This document shows, piece by piece, positions 16,316-25,221 of a DNA stretch of 48,794 nucleotides. The notes below the pieces were generated by a model that did not search any database, was not told the origin of the DNA, and was given only the letters and a program-made list of their open reading frames with translations. A program made the translations under genes and the position numbers. The stretch is from Candidatus Hydrogenedentota bacterium. GTDB taxonomy: Bacteria; Hydrogenedentota; Hydrogenedentia; Hydrogenedentales; CAITNO01. The stretch spans positions 1 through 48,794 of the forward strand of contig CAIUWO010000046.1 in NCBI GenBank assembly GCA_903902895.1. The letters are read 5' to 3'. Within the stretch, counting starts at the first letter, position 1. Each line of letters opens with the position of its first letter.

Positions 16316-17695
16316 ATGCGGAAGTCTTTGTGCATTGTCCTGCTCTTTTCCCTCTTGCTGGCAACCGGCTGTACGACCCTGCCTTACCGGAACAAACCGC
16401 TCGAAACCATTGACGGCACCCGGGGATACCGCTTTGCGAACCTTGCCAAGGGCGAGGGCAATTCGGACAGTCTGTACGTGGTGCTCACCTTTTCCGGCGG
16501 TGGGACCCGCGCCGCGGCATTCTCCTATGGCGTTCTGGAGAAGTTGCGGGACACGGAGATTGTGTGGGAGGGAAAGCGGCGCCGACTGCTGGACGAGGTG
16601 GATGTCATATCGTCCGTCTCCGGAGGCAGCCTTACTTCCACCTATTATGCCATGTTCGGGGACCGCATCTTCCAGGACTATGCGGACAAGGTTCTTTACT
16701 CGGACCTGCAGGGGATTCTCATCCGCTCCGTGCTTAATGTCGCCAACTACCCCAAGCTCCTGTCCCCTTTCTATGGGCGCACCCACCTGCTTTCCGAGCA
16801 GTTTGACCGTGATGTGTTCGAGCACAAAACCTATGCGGACCTGCTGGCCCGGAACAAGCGACCCTATCTTATCGTCAATTCCACAGACCTGAGCCTGGGC
16901 ACCCGTTTTGAATTCACGCAGGGCCAGTTTGACCTCTTGGCCTCCGACTTGGGCAGTTGTCCTTTGGGTTTCTCCGTCGCCGCATCCGCCGCCTTCCCCG
17001 GTCTGCTCACCCCCGTCAGTTTAAAGAATTATGAAAGAGGGGATGAGAATCAGCTTCCCCCGTGGGCGCGCGAGGTCCTGAAGAGCCCCGATCCCGATGA
17101 CATCTCGTATTTAAAGGCCAAGAACATGGCTTCTTACGTCTATTCCGGGCGACCGAACATTCATCTTGTGGATGGCGGCGTTTCGGACAACCTCGGACTG
17201 TTGTCTGTTGTGATGCTGCTGCGCCAGGACGATCAGCACCACAAACAGATGAAGATTCTGCACGATGGAACCGTGAAGAAGTTCGTCATCATCACGGTTA
17301 ACGCCAAGCGCCGTGACAATCCCGAATGGGACCTGCGCGACAAACTCCTTGGCCTGATGCCGGTCCTTCTCCGCGCCTCGACAACACCGATGGAGAACTT
17401 CAGCCTGGCGCAAATGGAATATATGAAACTCTTGATTGACCACCAAGAAGTGGTCCATGAACTCCATGTGGAGCGTGCCAAAGCATCGGGATCTGAAGCG
17501 GAGCCCGCCGTTGACTTCAAATTCATCGAGGTGGCTTTTGACCGCCTGTCCGACCCGGGCAAACAGTCTGAACTGAACAAGATGCCCACAAGCTTCAGCC
17601 TGAAGAGGGAGCAGGTGGACCTGCTCCGCTCTTCAGCCGGGTGCATCCTCGATGAGCACACCGAATATCAGGACTTTTTGAAGAGCCTCCATTAG
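16316..17695 (+). CDS. Patatin-like phospholipase lipoprotein
   Basis: A 459-residue protein. A lipoprotein signal ends in LATGC (Cys19). The patatin oxyanion motif is 'SGGGTRAAA' (about residues 60-68), the nucleophile Ser is in 'SSVSGGS' (Ser102) and the catalytic Asp is in 'LVDGGVSDNLG'. Patatins are Ser-Asp dyad lipid acyl hydrolases; a lipidated version probably acts at the outer membrane or periplasm on phospholipids. The start is the ATG at 16316 with GGAG 9 bases upstream; an in-frame ATG at 16202 lies inside the rpmB terminator and would bury the signal peptide. It converges on gspD. Confidence 0.88.
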   Translation: MRKSLCIVLLFSLLLATGCTTLPYRNKPLETIDGTRGYRFANLAKGEGNSDSLYVVLTFSGGGTRAAAFSYGVLEKLRDTEIVWEGKRRRLLDEVDVISSVSGGSLTSTYYAMFGDRIFQDYADKVLYSDLQGILIRSVLNVANYPKLLSPFYGRTHLLSEQFDRDVFEHKTYADLLARNKRPYLIVNSTDLSLGTRFEFTQGQFDLLASDLGSCPLGFSVAASAAFPGLLTPVSLKNYERGDENQLPPWAREVLKSPDPDDISYLKAKNMASYVYSGRPNIHLVDGGVSDNLGLLSVVMLLRQDDQHHKQMKILHDGTVKKFVIITVNAKRRDNPEWDLRDKLLGLMPVLLRASTTPMENFSLAQMEYMKLLIDHQEVVHELHVERAKASGSEAEPAVDFKFIEVAFDRLSDPGKQSELNKMPTSFSLKREQVDLLRSSAGCILDEHTEYQDFLKSLH

Positions 17696-17836
17696 CCGAA
17701 GCGCTCGGAAACAGGGCTGGTGCGCCGCAGCCGGAACTGCAGAATCCGTCATATTCCGAAAGCGGGTTCCCAGACAGCAATGTCTCCCGCGCATTGGTCG
17801 ACCTGCGTGGGCCGCATCTTGGCGCCAGGCCTTCAA

Positions 17837-17873
17837 GGAAAAAGGCCCGGCGAACCGCAGTGCGCCGGGCCTT
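17837..17873 (-). terminator. Rho-independent terminator after gspD (end of T2SS block)
   Basis: On the minus strand an 11-bp perfect stem (AAGGCCCGGCG and CGCCGGGCCTT, 10-base loop, 17842-17873) runs into TTTTTCC. It lies 14 bases beyond the gspD stop. The plus strand has only a short T stretch, so it mainly serves the leftward operon. Confidence 0.9.
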
Positions 17874-17886
17874 GCTTATGACGTTG

Positions 17887-20800
17887 TTACGGGGCTTTCG
17901 GTTCCTTCGGCGAGTCCGCAGGCGCCTCCACAGCAGTCTGCTCCGGCTTCGGCTCTATTGGCGACACCGTACTGTCCGCTGTCCCATTCTTTAGGTCCGC
18001 ACCAGGGTCCATCGCGGGCGCTTTCAAATCAAGCGCGGTCTGTTCCGCCCGTTTTTCAGCGGTTGAGGGGGAGGGAACGATCGGCGGTGCGCCCTCGCTC
18101 TCATACTCCACGTGAATACCGGCCTCCATCGCCGCCTCCGCAACGCCGTTTACAATCTCCAGCGGGGCAGTCGGGTGTTTGCGAATGACCACAGAGGCCT
18201 TCTCGGGCGACTTAAGGCCTTGAAGCGAGGCGGCAAAGGCTTCCAGGGTGACAAGCTGCCCCGCGGAATAGATTCGACCCGTTGCGCCTACGGATACACC
18301 TATGTCCCTCTTATGCTTGGTGACATTGTCCTCAATGCGCCCCCAAATGTCCTTCTTGAGGTGGTGCACATCCTTGCCCATCTCCTCGTCGGTCTTCATG
18401 AGGTCGGCCGCCTCCATCGAAGTGGACTCATCCACGATCGTCGGGGTGATGAAGATAAGCAGGGACGCATTGCTCGTAACTTTCGCCGGGCTGCGGAACA
18501 GCCAGCCCAGCACCGGAAGATCACCAAGGAACGGTGTCTTGCTCAGCGCCTTTGCACTGCGGTCTTTGCGCAGACCGCCAAGGACAACGGTGTCACCCGT
18601 GGTCACACGCACCTGTGTGTCGGCGCGGCGCACCGTCTTTTCCGGCACCGTGGAGTCCTGGCCGTTGACGGTGATCGTCTTGTCCACATAGGTGCTGTCC
18701 TCGGCGCTGATGTCCATGAGTATGGTGTCATCCTGCGCGATGCGCGGAAGCACCGACAGGATGGTGCCGACGTCAATGAACTCGACACGGTTCGTGTTGT
18801 TCATGCCGCTGTAGGGATTGTTGATGCCGCCGCCGCCTCCATAGTAACCCGCATTGTAGGTGGACGCGGAGACATAAGGCACGCGCGAGGCATTCTGGAA
18901 CATGGCCTCCTCGCCGTCCTGAACAGTGACCCTCGGTGATGAAAGGATGCTGACCTTCTGCTGCTTGTCAAGGTAGTCAAGCGTGACCGACAGGTTGTTC
19001 CCGGCGAAGCGCTCGATCAGCGGCTTGCCGTTTATGCCATAAAGCTGCGGCCGCACAATCTTGCCGGACGAGTCCAGTTGCAGCGCGCCGTACAGGGGCA
19101 CGGCGTAGGGCAGCTGGCCAATCTGCATGGCCTCTCCGTTCCCCGGTCCAACCGCACCCGGGAGCACCCCAACACCGCCGCCCGTGGAGGTGCCGGTGCC
19201 GATGCTGCTTCCGCTGGAGCTGCCGCTGGTGCCGCTGACGCCGCCTTTTCCGCTCTGGATGCCGAAGGGCTGCCCGGACAATGAATTGAAGTACGACCAG
19301 TTGATGCTGAAAGCGCGCTCCACATCGCTCGACACTTCAACAATAAAGGACTCGATGTGCACCTGCCGGCGCTTGATGTCCCAAGTTGCGATGAGCTTGT
19401 CAATGTCGTCAAGACGGCCGGCAACACCGGTAACGGTGATCTGGTTGACCTGCTCATTCACCACGATGGTCCCCATCTCGGAAGGTATGAGCGTTTCAAT
19501 CTCGTCGGCGATGAAGTCAAGGTCGGCGTACTTTATGGTCCAACTGCGCGTCTCAAGCTCGCGGTCCAGCGTCTTGATGGTGTCGGCGATGCGCTCCAGA
19601 CGCGTCGGAAGGTCGGTGATGATGAGCGTGTTGGTGCGCGGGTCAATCTGGACGGTTCCACGCTCTGTAAGCAGCGACTCAATGCTGTCCGTGACATCCT
19701 CCGCGTTCACCTGCCTGAGTTCAAAGGTCCTCGACTCAACAGGCTGGTCCAGCCGCTGGACGGCCATGCGTATCTGCTTCAGATTGGCCGGAGAATCCCA
19801 GACAAACACCTGCCCCGTGCGGGTGTCGGTCATGAGATTGCCGTTCGGCGACAGCAACGCCGTGAGCACCGACTCGATGTCTGGGACGTCCGCATGCTTG
19901 ACCTTGAACTCGGCGCGCTCCAGCGGAATGTCTATCTCCCCAATGATCCGGTCCATCTCTTTGACGTTGTCCTCCGTGTCCCACACGTAGATAACGCCGG
20001 ACCGCTGGTCCGTGACCGTGCGGCCCGTGGAGGAAAGCAGCGCCGTAATCATTGATTCGGCAAAAGTGACGTCGATGTTTTTCACACGAAATTCTTTTGG
20101 CTGGCGCTTTCCGTAGCTTCTCTTCTGATAGTCATCCTCCGGCATCACGCGCAGGCATTTTGCCTCCGCGTCAAATTCGTAATAAATCTTGTAGAATTTG
20201 AGGATTTCCAAGGCCTTCATGGGGGAAGTGTCGCTAATCCAAAACTTCAACTGAACGTCCTGCAATTCGGGTGAAACGAGAATGTTCCAGTTCGTGGCCA
20301 AGTTTATGGAACTCAGAAACTCCCCGATAGCCATGGGCCCCTCAAGCGTAAGTTTCTCGCCCTCATCCGGAACTTCGCCATAGGTTATTTCACGCTCCAG
20401 GATCGGCTCAAAGGTGCCCTCGCCCGAAACAGACACGGTGCCCGGCTCACCCTTGGTGAAACTTGTTCCTCCCCCGCCGCCCCCACCGCCGTCGCCACTG
20501 CCGCCAACGCCCTTTGCTCCACCGCCCGAACTCGCCGCCTTGCTGTTGTCTTTGCCAGGACCGGCATCTGCGGCTGCCTTTCCCACAGCGCCCCCCGGGG
20601 GCGGGGCCGCCTTGTCCGTACCACCCGCAGGGTCGGCCGAATCCTTGTTTTTCTTGTGCCTGTCCCGCAGCGAGCTGGTGCCTGTCTGCCCCCCCATGCC
20701 CATTGCATTCTGTCCTACCGCATTTGGGTCGTTGGCGCTGTTGGCACGGCTTCGACCTGCCCCTATGGAACTGCCCATGGGGCTGTTTAATCCCTGTTGA

Positions 20801-20979
20801 TTGCCGTATCCACTCGAGCCGTATCCGCCCTGGCTGTACTGACCGGTGTTGCCTTGATAGTATGGACTGGGGTATGGATTAGTCGGAGATTGACTCTGCG
20901 CCAAAACTGGCCAGCAAAGCGTTGCCAACACGGTCAGACAGGCAAAGGCCCGCAAGGACATCACCAAGAAACGTCTCAT
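17887..20979 (-). CDS. gspD: Type II secretion system secretin GspD, with long low-complexity N-terminus
   Basis: A 1030-residue protein, against about 650-750 usual. A signal peptide (1-27) precedes about 160 residues rich in Gly, Ser, Asn, Gln, Tyr and Pro. An N0/STN domain follows (about 211-280), then four N1-type modules (about 297-353, 357-414, 418-476, 479-538). The secretin core (about 540-860) includes 'VTVQDGEEAMFQNASRVPYV' and 'FLGDLPVLGWLF...LLIFITPTIV', with a Gly/Ser-rich insert. The tail is Pro/Ala-rich. It forms the multimeric outer-membrane channel. It is the last gene before the terminator and may have its own promoter. Confidence 0.95.
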   Translation of the reverse strand: MRRFLVMSLRAFACLTVLATLCWPVLAQSQSPTNPYPSPYYQGNTGQYSQGGYGSSGYGNQQGLNSPMGSSIGAGRSRANSANDPNAVGQNAMGMGGQTGTSSLRDRHKKNKDSADPAGGTDKAAPPPGGAVGKAAADAGPGKDNSKAASSGGGAKGVGGSGDGGGGGGGGTSFTKGEPGTVSVSGEGTFEPILEREITYGEVPDEGEKLTLEGPMAIGEFLSSINLATNWNILVSPELQDVQLKFWISDTSPMKALEILKFYKIYYEFDAEAKCLRVMPEDDYQKRSYGKRQPKEFRVKNIDVTFAESMITALLSSTGRTVTDQRSGVIYVWDTEDNVKEMDRIIGEIDIPLERAEFKVKHADVPDIESVLTALLSPNGNLMTDTRTGQVFVWDSPANLKQIRMAVQRLDQPVESRTFELRQVNAEDVTDSIESLLTERGTVQIDPRTNTLIITDLPTRLERIADTIKTLDRELETRSWTIKYADLDFIADEIETLIPSEMGTIVVNEQVNQITVTGVAGRLDDIDKLIATWDIKRRQVHIESFIVEVSSDVERAFSINWSYFNSLSGQPFGIQSGKGGVSGTSGSSSGSSIGTGTSTGGGVGVLPGAVGPGNGEAMQIGQLPYAVPLYGALQLDSSGKIVRPQLYGINGKPLIERFAGNNLSVTLDYLDKQQKVSILSSPRVTVQDGEEAMFQNASRVPYVSASTYNAGYYGGGGGINNPYSGMNNTNRVEFIDVGTILSVLPRIAQDDTILMDISAEDSTYVDKTITVNGQDSTVPEKTVRRADTQVRVTTGDTVVLGGLRKDRSAKALSKTPFLGDLPVLGWLFRSPAKVTSNASLLIFITPTIVDESTSMEAADLMKTDEEMGKDVHHLKKDIWGRIEDNVTKHKRDIGVSVGATGRIYSAGQLVTLEAFAASLQGLKSPEKASVVIRKHPTAPLEIVNGVAEAAMEAGIHVEYESEGAPPIVPSPSTAEKRAEQTALDLKAPAMDPGADLKNGTADSTVSPIEPKPEQTAVEAPADSPKEPKAP

Positions 20980-21129
20980 ATGCTACCCATTAGGTCCAGT
21001 CTGGTATTGCCAGTCCGGCCCGTTCAGTCTCCATCCGCAGCGGACACCACAGGTTCCGCCCATGCCTACCGTATACAATCGCACGCCAATCTTGGCAGCG
21101 CGTCTTGAAAACAAGCGACTCCGACACTA

Positions 21130-21159
21130 TATATAGCGCAACACCCTTCAAGAATACAA
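21130..21159 (-). promoter_or_regulatory. Candidate internal promoter for gspD
   Basis: On the minus strand TTGTAT (21159-21154), an 18-base spacer and TATATA (21135-21130), in the 214-base gap between the GspC-like gene and gspD. It would give a leader of about 145 bases. This is the only large gap in the block downstream of gspE. Confidence 0.45.
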
Positions 21160-21193
21160 CATCTTAGGGTTCGTCGCCTTTTCTGTCGTTCAA

Positions 21194-21688
21194 CTATTCT
21201 CTCGGAATCGTCTTCGTGAGTTCTTGCTTGCCCTCTTTCCATTCCAAAGAAAGTGTCACGGTCGTTTTGTCAAAGGCCTTTATCACAAGTCCGTTCATGG
21301 TGTCACCGACACCGAAGAACGCCCCCTTAGGATTGTCCGGGGTGATTATCTTAATCTTATCACCCACCTTTTGGCGGCTTGCCTTAACCCCTTCGAGCAT
21401 TTTTCCAATATCCGGCTTCTGCGGTGGCGGGGGCGGAGGCGGCGGGGGCGGAGGCGGCGCTGGCACCAAGGCGGTCCATACCCCCAGTTTTCCGGTAATA
21501 AGACTATTCCACTTCTCAAAATTCCACTGGGCCCCTTCCTCCTCGTCATCAGTCGCACGGATATCGGCCAGTGCCTGCTTCAGATAAGCGCGCCGCGCGT
21601 TCATGGGGTCGTTGACCGCATTGAGGCCGATGGCGCTGACCACCAGCGCAATTAACCCCGCACCGACTATGTTTACTATTCGTTCCAC
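21194..21688 (-). CDS. GspC/PilP-like inner-membrane protein with polyproline linker
   Basis: A 164-residue protein with an N-terminal transmembrane helix (about residues 5-24), a short charged region, a run of twelve prolines, then a small beta domain ('GDKIKIITPDNPKGAFFGVGDTMNG' region followed by 'VIKAFDKTTVTLSLEWKEGKQEL'). The layout of anchor, linker and strand-rich domain with 'VGD..NG.VI....TVTL' resembles the HR domain of GspC and PilP, which contacts the secretin N0 domain. There is no PDZ domain. Its position between gspM and gspD supports the GspC role, but sequence similarity is weak by eye. Confidence 0.55.
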   Translation of the reverse strand: MERIVNIVGAGLIALVVSAIGLNAVNDPMNARRAYLKQALADIRATDDEEEGAQWNFEKWNSLITGKLGVWTALVPAPPPPPPPPPPPPQKPDIGKMLEGVKASRQKVGDKIKIITPDNPKGAFFGVGDTMNGLVIKAFDKTTVTLSLEWKEGKQELTKTIPRE

Positions 21689-21691
21689 AGT

Positions 21692-22816
21692 CTACTCCAC
21701 CATCTTCCGCAACAAAATGTTGTGGATTTGAACCACCGTGCCCTTTTCCGCAAGCAACAACCGCGGACATGCCACCTTGCCTTTTGCCCCGTCACCGGGC
21801 ACACCAAACTGGACCTGGTACCGGTACTTGGCGCCGTCACCCTTCAAGGAAACGCTGTCAGGAAAAACCTTCTTGTCCCCCGCCATCGCCATGCCAAGTT
21901 CCGCTTTCCCGTTCGAACTAATCTCAAGAATCGCCTCATAGGCGGCGGCGCCGGGCATTCTCCTCCCCAGTTCCGCAGTGGCATTGGCGGTATCGGCCCT
22001 GATTTCAAGATATGGCTTCGCCCCCGCCACCTCCACCAATTCTGCCCGGCACCCTTCCATCGACCAGTCTGAGGCTGACAGCGGAATACGGCCCGTCCCG
22101 GCGCTTCGTTCGCCATCGGTCCCGGCGGAGGGATTTTGCTCCCCATCGGCCCCGGCAATCCTTCCCCCCGCGGATGCCTCCGATGTTCCCGCAGTTCCGT
22201 CCGCAATGGTGCGCGTTATCACCACGCTCGCGGCAACCTGGTCTGACTCGGGCATCCGGTAAAGCTCCAACTTGTCCACACGCAACGACTGCGGACTCTG
22301 CTGCAATCTCTCCAAGAAATTGATGATCGGGGCAATGCCCACGGCGGGAATTCGCAGCGGAATTCTGTATTGCCGGTATCCGGCACCGCCCTCCGCCATT
22401 TCACCCTTCCCCAGTGAGGGGATTTCAACGAGATTGTCCGCGACCTCCGGACTGTCCACCGCCACGCCGCGCGCATCGAGCGCGGGTGGCACCCGCTTTG
22501 CCAAACGGTAGATTTCCTGCCTAAGCCTGTCGTGAATCTCGGGCTCGCTCCATGCGCTCGAATGCTGCGCCGCCACCTTGGCGTACTGCTCCTCCACGGC
22601 CTCGCGGCGGGCCATCTGGTTGGCGCAGTTGATAATATCATCCTGCAGCCGCCCGATTTCGTTGTCCATCTCCCGAAGCGACGAGGTGGCCGTGCGGACA
22701 ACTGAAAACAGCAGGAATCCGCCAATGACGGCGCCCGTTAGAATCGCCAGACGGCGCTCCCGCAGGGACAGGCGGCCCCAGAAATTTCCGGCCGATTTCA
22801 TCGGTTCATTTCCCAT
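21692..22816 (-). CDS. gspM: T2SS assembly-platform protein, GspM/PilO-like
   Basis: A 374-residue protein. After 'LSLRERRLAILTGAVIGGFLLFSVV' (one transmembrane helix, about residues 23-42) come a coiled coil (about 45-90) and a ferredoxin-like region typical of GspM/PilO ('YRQYRIPLRIPAVGIAPIINFLERLQQSPQSLRVDKLELYR'-type fold, in pieces). A Gly/Ala/Ser-rich linker and an extra C-terminal beta domain ('ILEISSNGKAELGMAM', 'YRYQVQFGVPG') make it about twice the size of classical GspM. 'LRERR' at the membrane start is a common GspM feature. It overlaps gspL by 11 bases. Confidence 0.7.
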   Translation of the reverse strand: MGNEPMKSAGNFWGRLSLRERRLAILTGAVIGGFLLFSVVRTATSSLREMDNEIGRLQDDIINCANQMARREAVEEQYAKVAAQHSSAWSEPEIHDRLRQEIYRLAKRVPPALDARGVAVDSPEVADNLVEIPSLGKGEMAEGGAGYRQYRIPLRIPAVGIAPIINFLERLQQSPQSLRVDKLELYRMPESDQVAASVVITRTIADGTAGTSEASAGGRIAGADGEQNPSAGTDGERSAGTGRIPLSASDWSMEGCRAELVEVAGAKPYLEIRADTANATAELGRRMPGAAAYEAILEISSNGKAELGMAMAGDKKVFPDSVSLKGDGAKYRYQVQFGVPGDGAKGKVACPRLLLAEKGTVVQIHNILLRKMVE

Positions 22817-24290
22817 CTTTGTCGTCTTCTATCGGTATGTCCACCTGATACGTAGACACAGGCAACTCCTGCTCCACCGCCTTTTGTTCATAAACGGTGC
22901 GCGCCTTCGCAAAGAAGGCCAGTCCCGCTGACGCCTTATTGCGCAGGTTCTGCGCAAACTCGGCCACATCGTCCACCGCCTTCGTCCGGCCCCAAATGCT
23001 GATGCCCTCCTCCCGGTCAAGGCTGATGCGGGTTATGTTCGCACGGCCTTCGGGCAAAGCATCCACCACGGTCGCCAACTGCTCGACAATCGAACCCTTC
23101 CGGTCCACCTGGCGTCGGAGTATGGTCAGTTGTTCCCTTTTTTCGGCAATTCCCCGCGCATTGGGCTCCATGGACTGGACCCTGCCCCGGAGTTCTTCAA
23201 CAACCCTCTTGCGGACGTTCAGGGCCTGCCAATACAACCCGCCAAGGGCGATGAACAGGCAGGCCGCGAACAACGCAATGCGAAGTGCAAGCCGCTTCGA
23301 GCTCTGCCTCTGGCGCTGCGCCGCGATACGTTCGGGCAACAGGCTAATCGTAACCGGAACGGCGCCCTCCACCGCAAGCAGGGCGCCCAACGCGGCCAAA
23401 GGGGCCCGGTCCAGCACTTTGCCCAGAACGCCCACGTCCCGGCCAAAAGATGCCGGACGGCACTCTTTTCCCAACGCGTCGGACAAGTGCCTGCACAGCG
23501 TGAACACGTCCACGCCGTCACACCCGACGTAGAGCATCTCAACGCCCTCGCCGTCCTCCGAGTCACGCCGGTAAGATGCCAGCGAACTGCGGATTTCGGC
23601 GGCGAGCTCATCCACGGGGCTTTCCTGAATCAGTCCAAGACCGCCGCCGGCAGTCGGGTCTTTGGCCACCCCCTCCCAATCCTGACCAGAAGCGACTCCG
23701 CGGCTGTACGCCAGACGCCCGCCATTGACGACAACCAATTCAAAACCACCCGAAGCCAGATGGACCACACCATAGCGCCCCTCCGGCACGGCGGCCAGCG
23801 CGCAATTCACCAGGCATGCCGAGCTCAGGTAGACCTGCTGCGGCTCGATGCCCGCAGCGGCCAGCACGGACAGGTGCCGCTCCACCATGTCACGGTGGGC
23901 CAGCACCGCAAACACGGAAGCCTCACCGTTGGGCATTAGCCGCAGCACCGAATGGTCAATAATCAGTTCCTCTGCCCCGTAGGGCACGAATTCCTCGGCG
24001 CTCAACCGTATCATGCTGGCAATTTCTTCATGCTCATGGCTGGGAAGCGCGAGAATGCGGGTGGTCACATCGTAGCGTGGAAACACGGACACGACCCTGT
24101 CCGCGCCAATTCCGTGCCGTGCCACAAAGGCCCTGAGTGCCTGCTCCAGGGCATCGCCCTGCGTCCAGTCACCCCGCTCGCACTCCTGCTCAACCACGGT
24201 GCTCCCCACGGCGGACTTCTCGGCCCTCAGCCAGGAGACACCATGGCTATCAAAATGGAGCACGCTTGTTCTTTCCAACTTATGAGCCAA
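22806..24290 (-). CDS. gspL: GspL-like protein (PilM-type actin-fold domain fused to PilN-type membrane domain)
   Basis: A 494-residue protein. The N-terminal 330 residues form an actin/ASKHA-like domain similar to PilM and the cytoplasmic part of GspL ('IRLSAEEFVPYGAEELIIDHSVL', 'VVHLASGGFELVVVNGG'). A transmembrane helix follows (about 336-355), then a coiled coil and a small ferredoxin-like periplasmic domain ending 'VSTYQVDIPI', as in PilN and the GspL C-terminus. It links the ATPase GspE to the periplasmic part of the platform. It overlaps gspK by 11 bases. The strongly PilM-like N-terminus makes a type IV pilus-like ancestry plausible. Confidence 0.8.
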   Translation of the reverse strand: MAHKLERTSVLHFDSHGVSWLRAEKSAVGSTVVEQECERGDWTQGDALEQALRAFVARHGIGADRVVSVFPRYDVTTRILALPSHEHEEIASMIRLSAEEFVPYGAEELIIDHSVLRLMPNGEASVFAVLAHRDMVERHLSVLAAAGIEPQQVYLSSACLVNCALAAVPEGRYGVVHLASGGFELVVVNGGRLAYSRGVASGQDWEGVAKDPTAGGGLGLIQESPVDELAAEIRSSLASYRRDSEDGEGVEMLYVGCDGVDVFTLCRHLSDALGKECRPASFGRDVGVLGKVLDRAPLAALGALLAVEGAVPVTISLLPERIAAQRQRQSSKRLALRIALFAACLFIALGGLYWQALNVRKRVVEELRGRVQSMEPNARGIAEKREQLTILRRQVDRKGSIVEQLATVVDALPEGRANITRISLDREEGISIWGRTKAVDDVAEFAQNLRNKASAGLAFFAKARTVYEQKAVEQELPVSTYQVDIPIEDDKDGK

Positions 24291-25221
24291 GTGCCTTCTC
24301 CTGCCAGTCCACAGTCTGCATTCCGTTCTCGCCCAATATCACCACGGCGGCGCAAACGGCCCGCACGCGGCCACCACGACGGGTCGCCAATCCTGTAATC
24401 TTAAAGAACGCGGAATCACAGGTGCAATAAGTGTTCAGGGCTTCCCGCGTCGCCCCCTGGATGCCAGTCTTCATGGTCATGTCTTCGAGCGAGACAAACC
24501 CGCGGTCGTCGGCGGTGTTGGCCTCACCATCCGGACCGGCCCGATAGGCTAGAATGATTTCAATATCGCCAGCACCCACACCCGGAATGCATGCCAGCAC
24601 GCTTTTTGACGCCGTGTTGACGTTGATGCCGCCCCCGCCCCACACGGTGATCAAGTCCTTCAGCCCGGCTTTCTTCTCCGTGCCAAACCAGTCATCCTCG
24701 TCCACCCCGCGCATATAGCGCAGTTCCTCTACGTTGCTGAACGGTATGACCCCCTCACCGGCGCGCTCCTCCTTGGTCCGACGGGTCACAATATGCCGCG
24801 CAAGCGACCGGCTCATGGACTTAATGCCCTCCAGCAACTGCTCGGGGGCGCTGTTTATGTTTATGAAACGCTCCTCATCCGTGATGATATAGGTGGCCTC
24901 ATCATTCTTCAGGGATTCATCAGACCCCAGATTGCCTTCCTTATAGATGTTCTTCGGACTTGCCCACGCCTCACCCATATGTGTTCCGCCGCGCAAGTTT
25001 TCCGGCAGCAACTGCATTTTGACGCCCCGGTTGGTTATTTCCACGATGCCCCGTTCCACAGCGCCCCTTGCAGCGGCCATGGCCACCGCGTGGTCCAGCG
25101 AATACGCGGCGGCGCGCCGGTCCAGCGCGGCCCGTTGCCCGAAGCCGAGGGTGATAACGGTGAGCATGGCGACCACCCACAGCACGCACATGAGCACAAA
25201 TCCATCCTTCCGGCGACTCAT
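24280..25221 (-). CDS. gspK: T2SS minor pseudopilin GspK
   Basis: A 313-residue protein, large as usual for GspK. The prepilin signal is 'RRKDG|FVLMCVLWVVAML'; position +5 is Cys rather than Glu, and loss of Glu5 is normal for GspK, which sits at the pseudopilus tip with I and J. 'DEERFININSAPEQLL' and 'INVNTASKSVLACIPGVG' are the two helix-hairpin-type motifs of GspK. 'AGPDGEANTADDRG' resembles a calcium-binding loop. It overlaps gspJ by 4 bases. Confidence 0.9.
   Translation of the reverse strand: MSRRKDGFVLMCVLWVVAMLTVITLGFGQRAALDRRAAAYSLDHAVAMAAARGAVERGIVEITNRGVKMQLLPENLRGGTHMGEAWASPKNIYKEGNLGSDESLKNDEATYIITDEERFININSAPEQLLEGIKSMSRSLARHIVTRRTKEERAGEGVIPFSNVEELRYMRGVDEDDWFGTEKKAGLKDLITVWGGGGINVNTASKSVLACIPGVGAGDIEIILAYRAGPDGEANTADDRGFVSLEDMTMKTGIQGATREALNTYCTCDSAFFKITGLATRRGGRVRAVCAAVVILGENGMQTVDWQEKALGS

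Noticed and set aside
21421-21460. GGCGGGGGCGGAGG-type tract as a G-quadruplex or microsatellite element
   Set aside because: It is simply the coding sequence of the twelve-proline linker, and codons vary between CCG and CCC/CCT. A quadruplex role cannot be supported from sequence alone.
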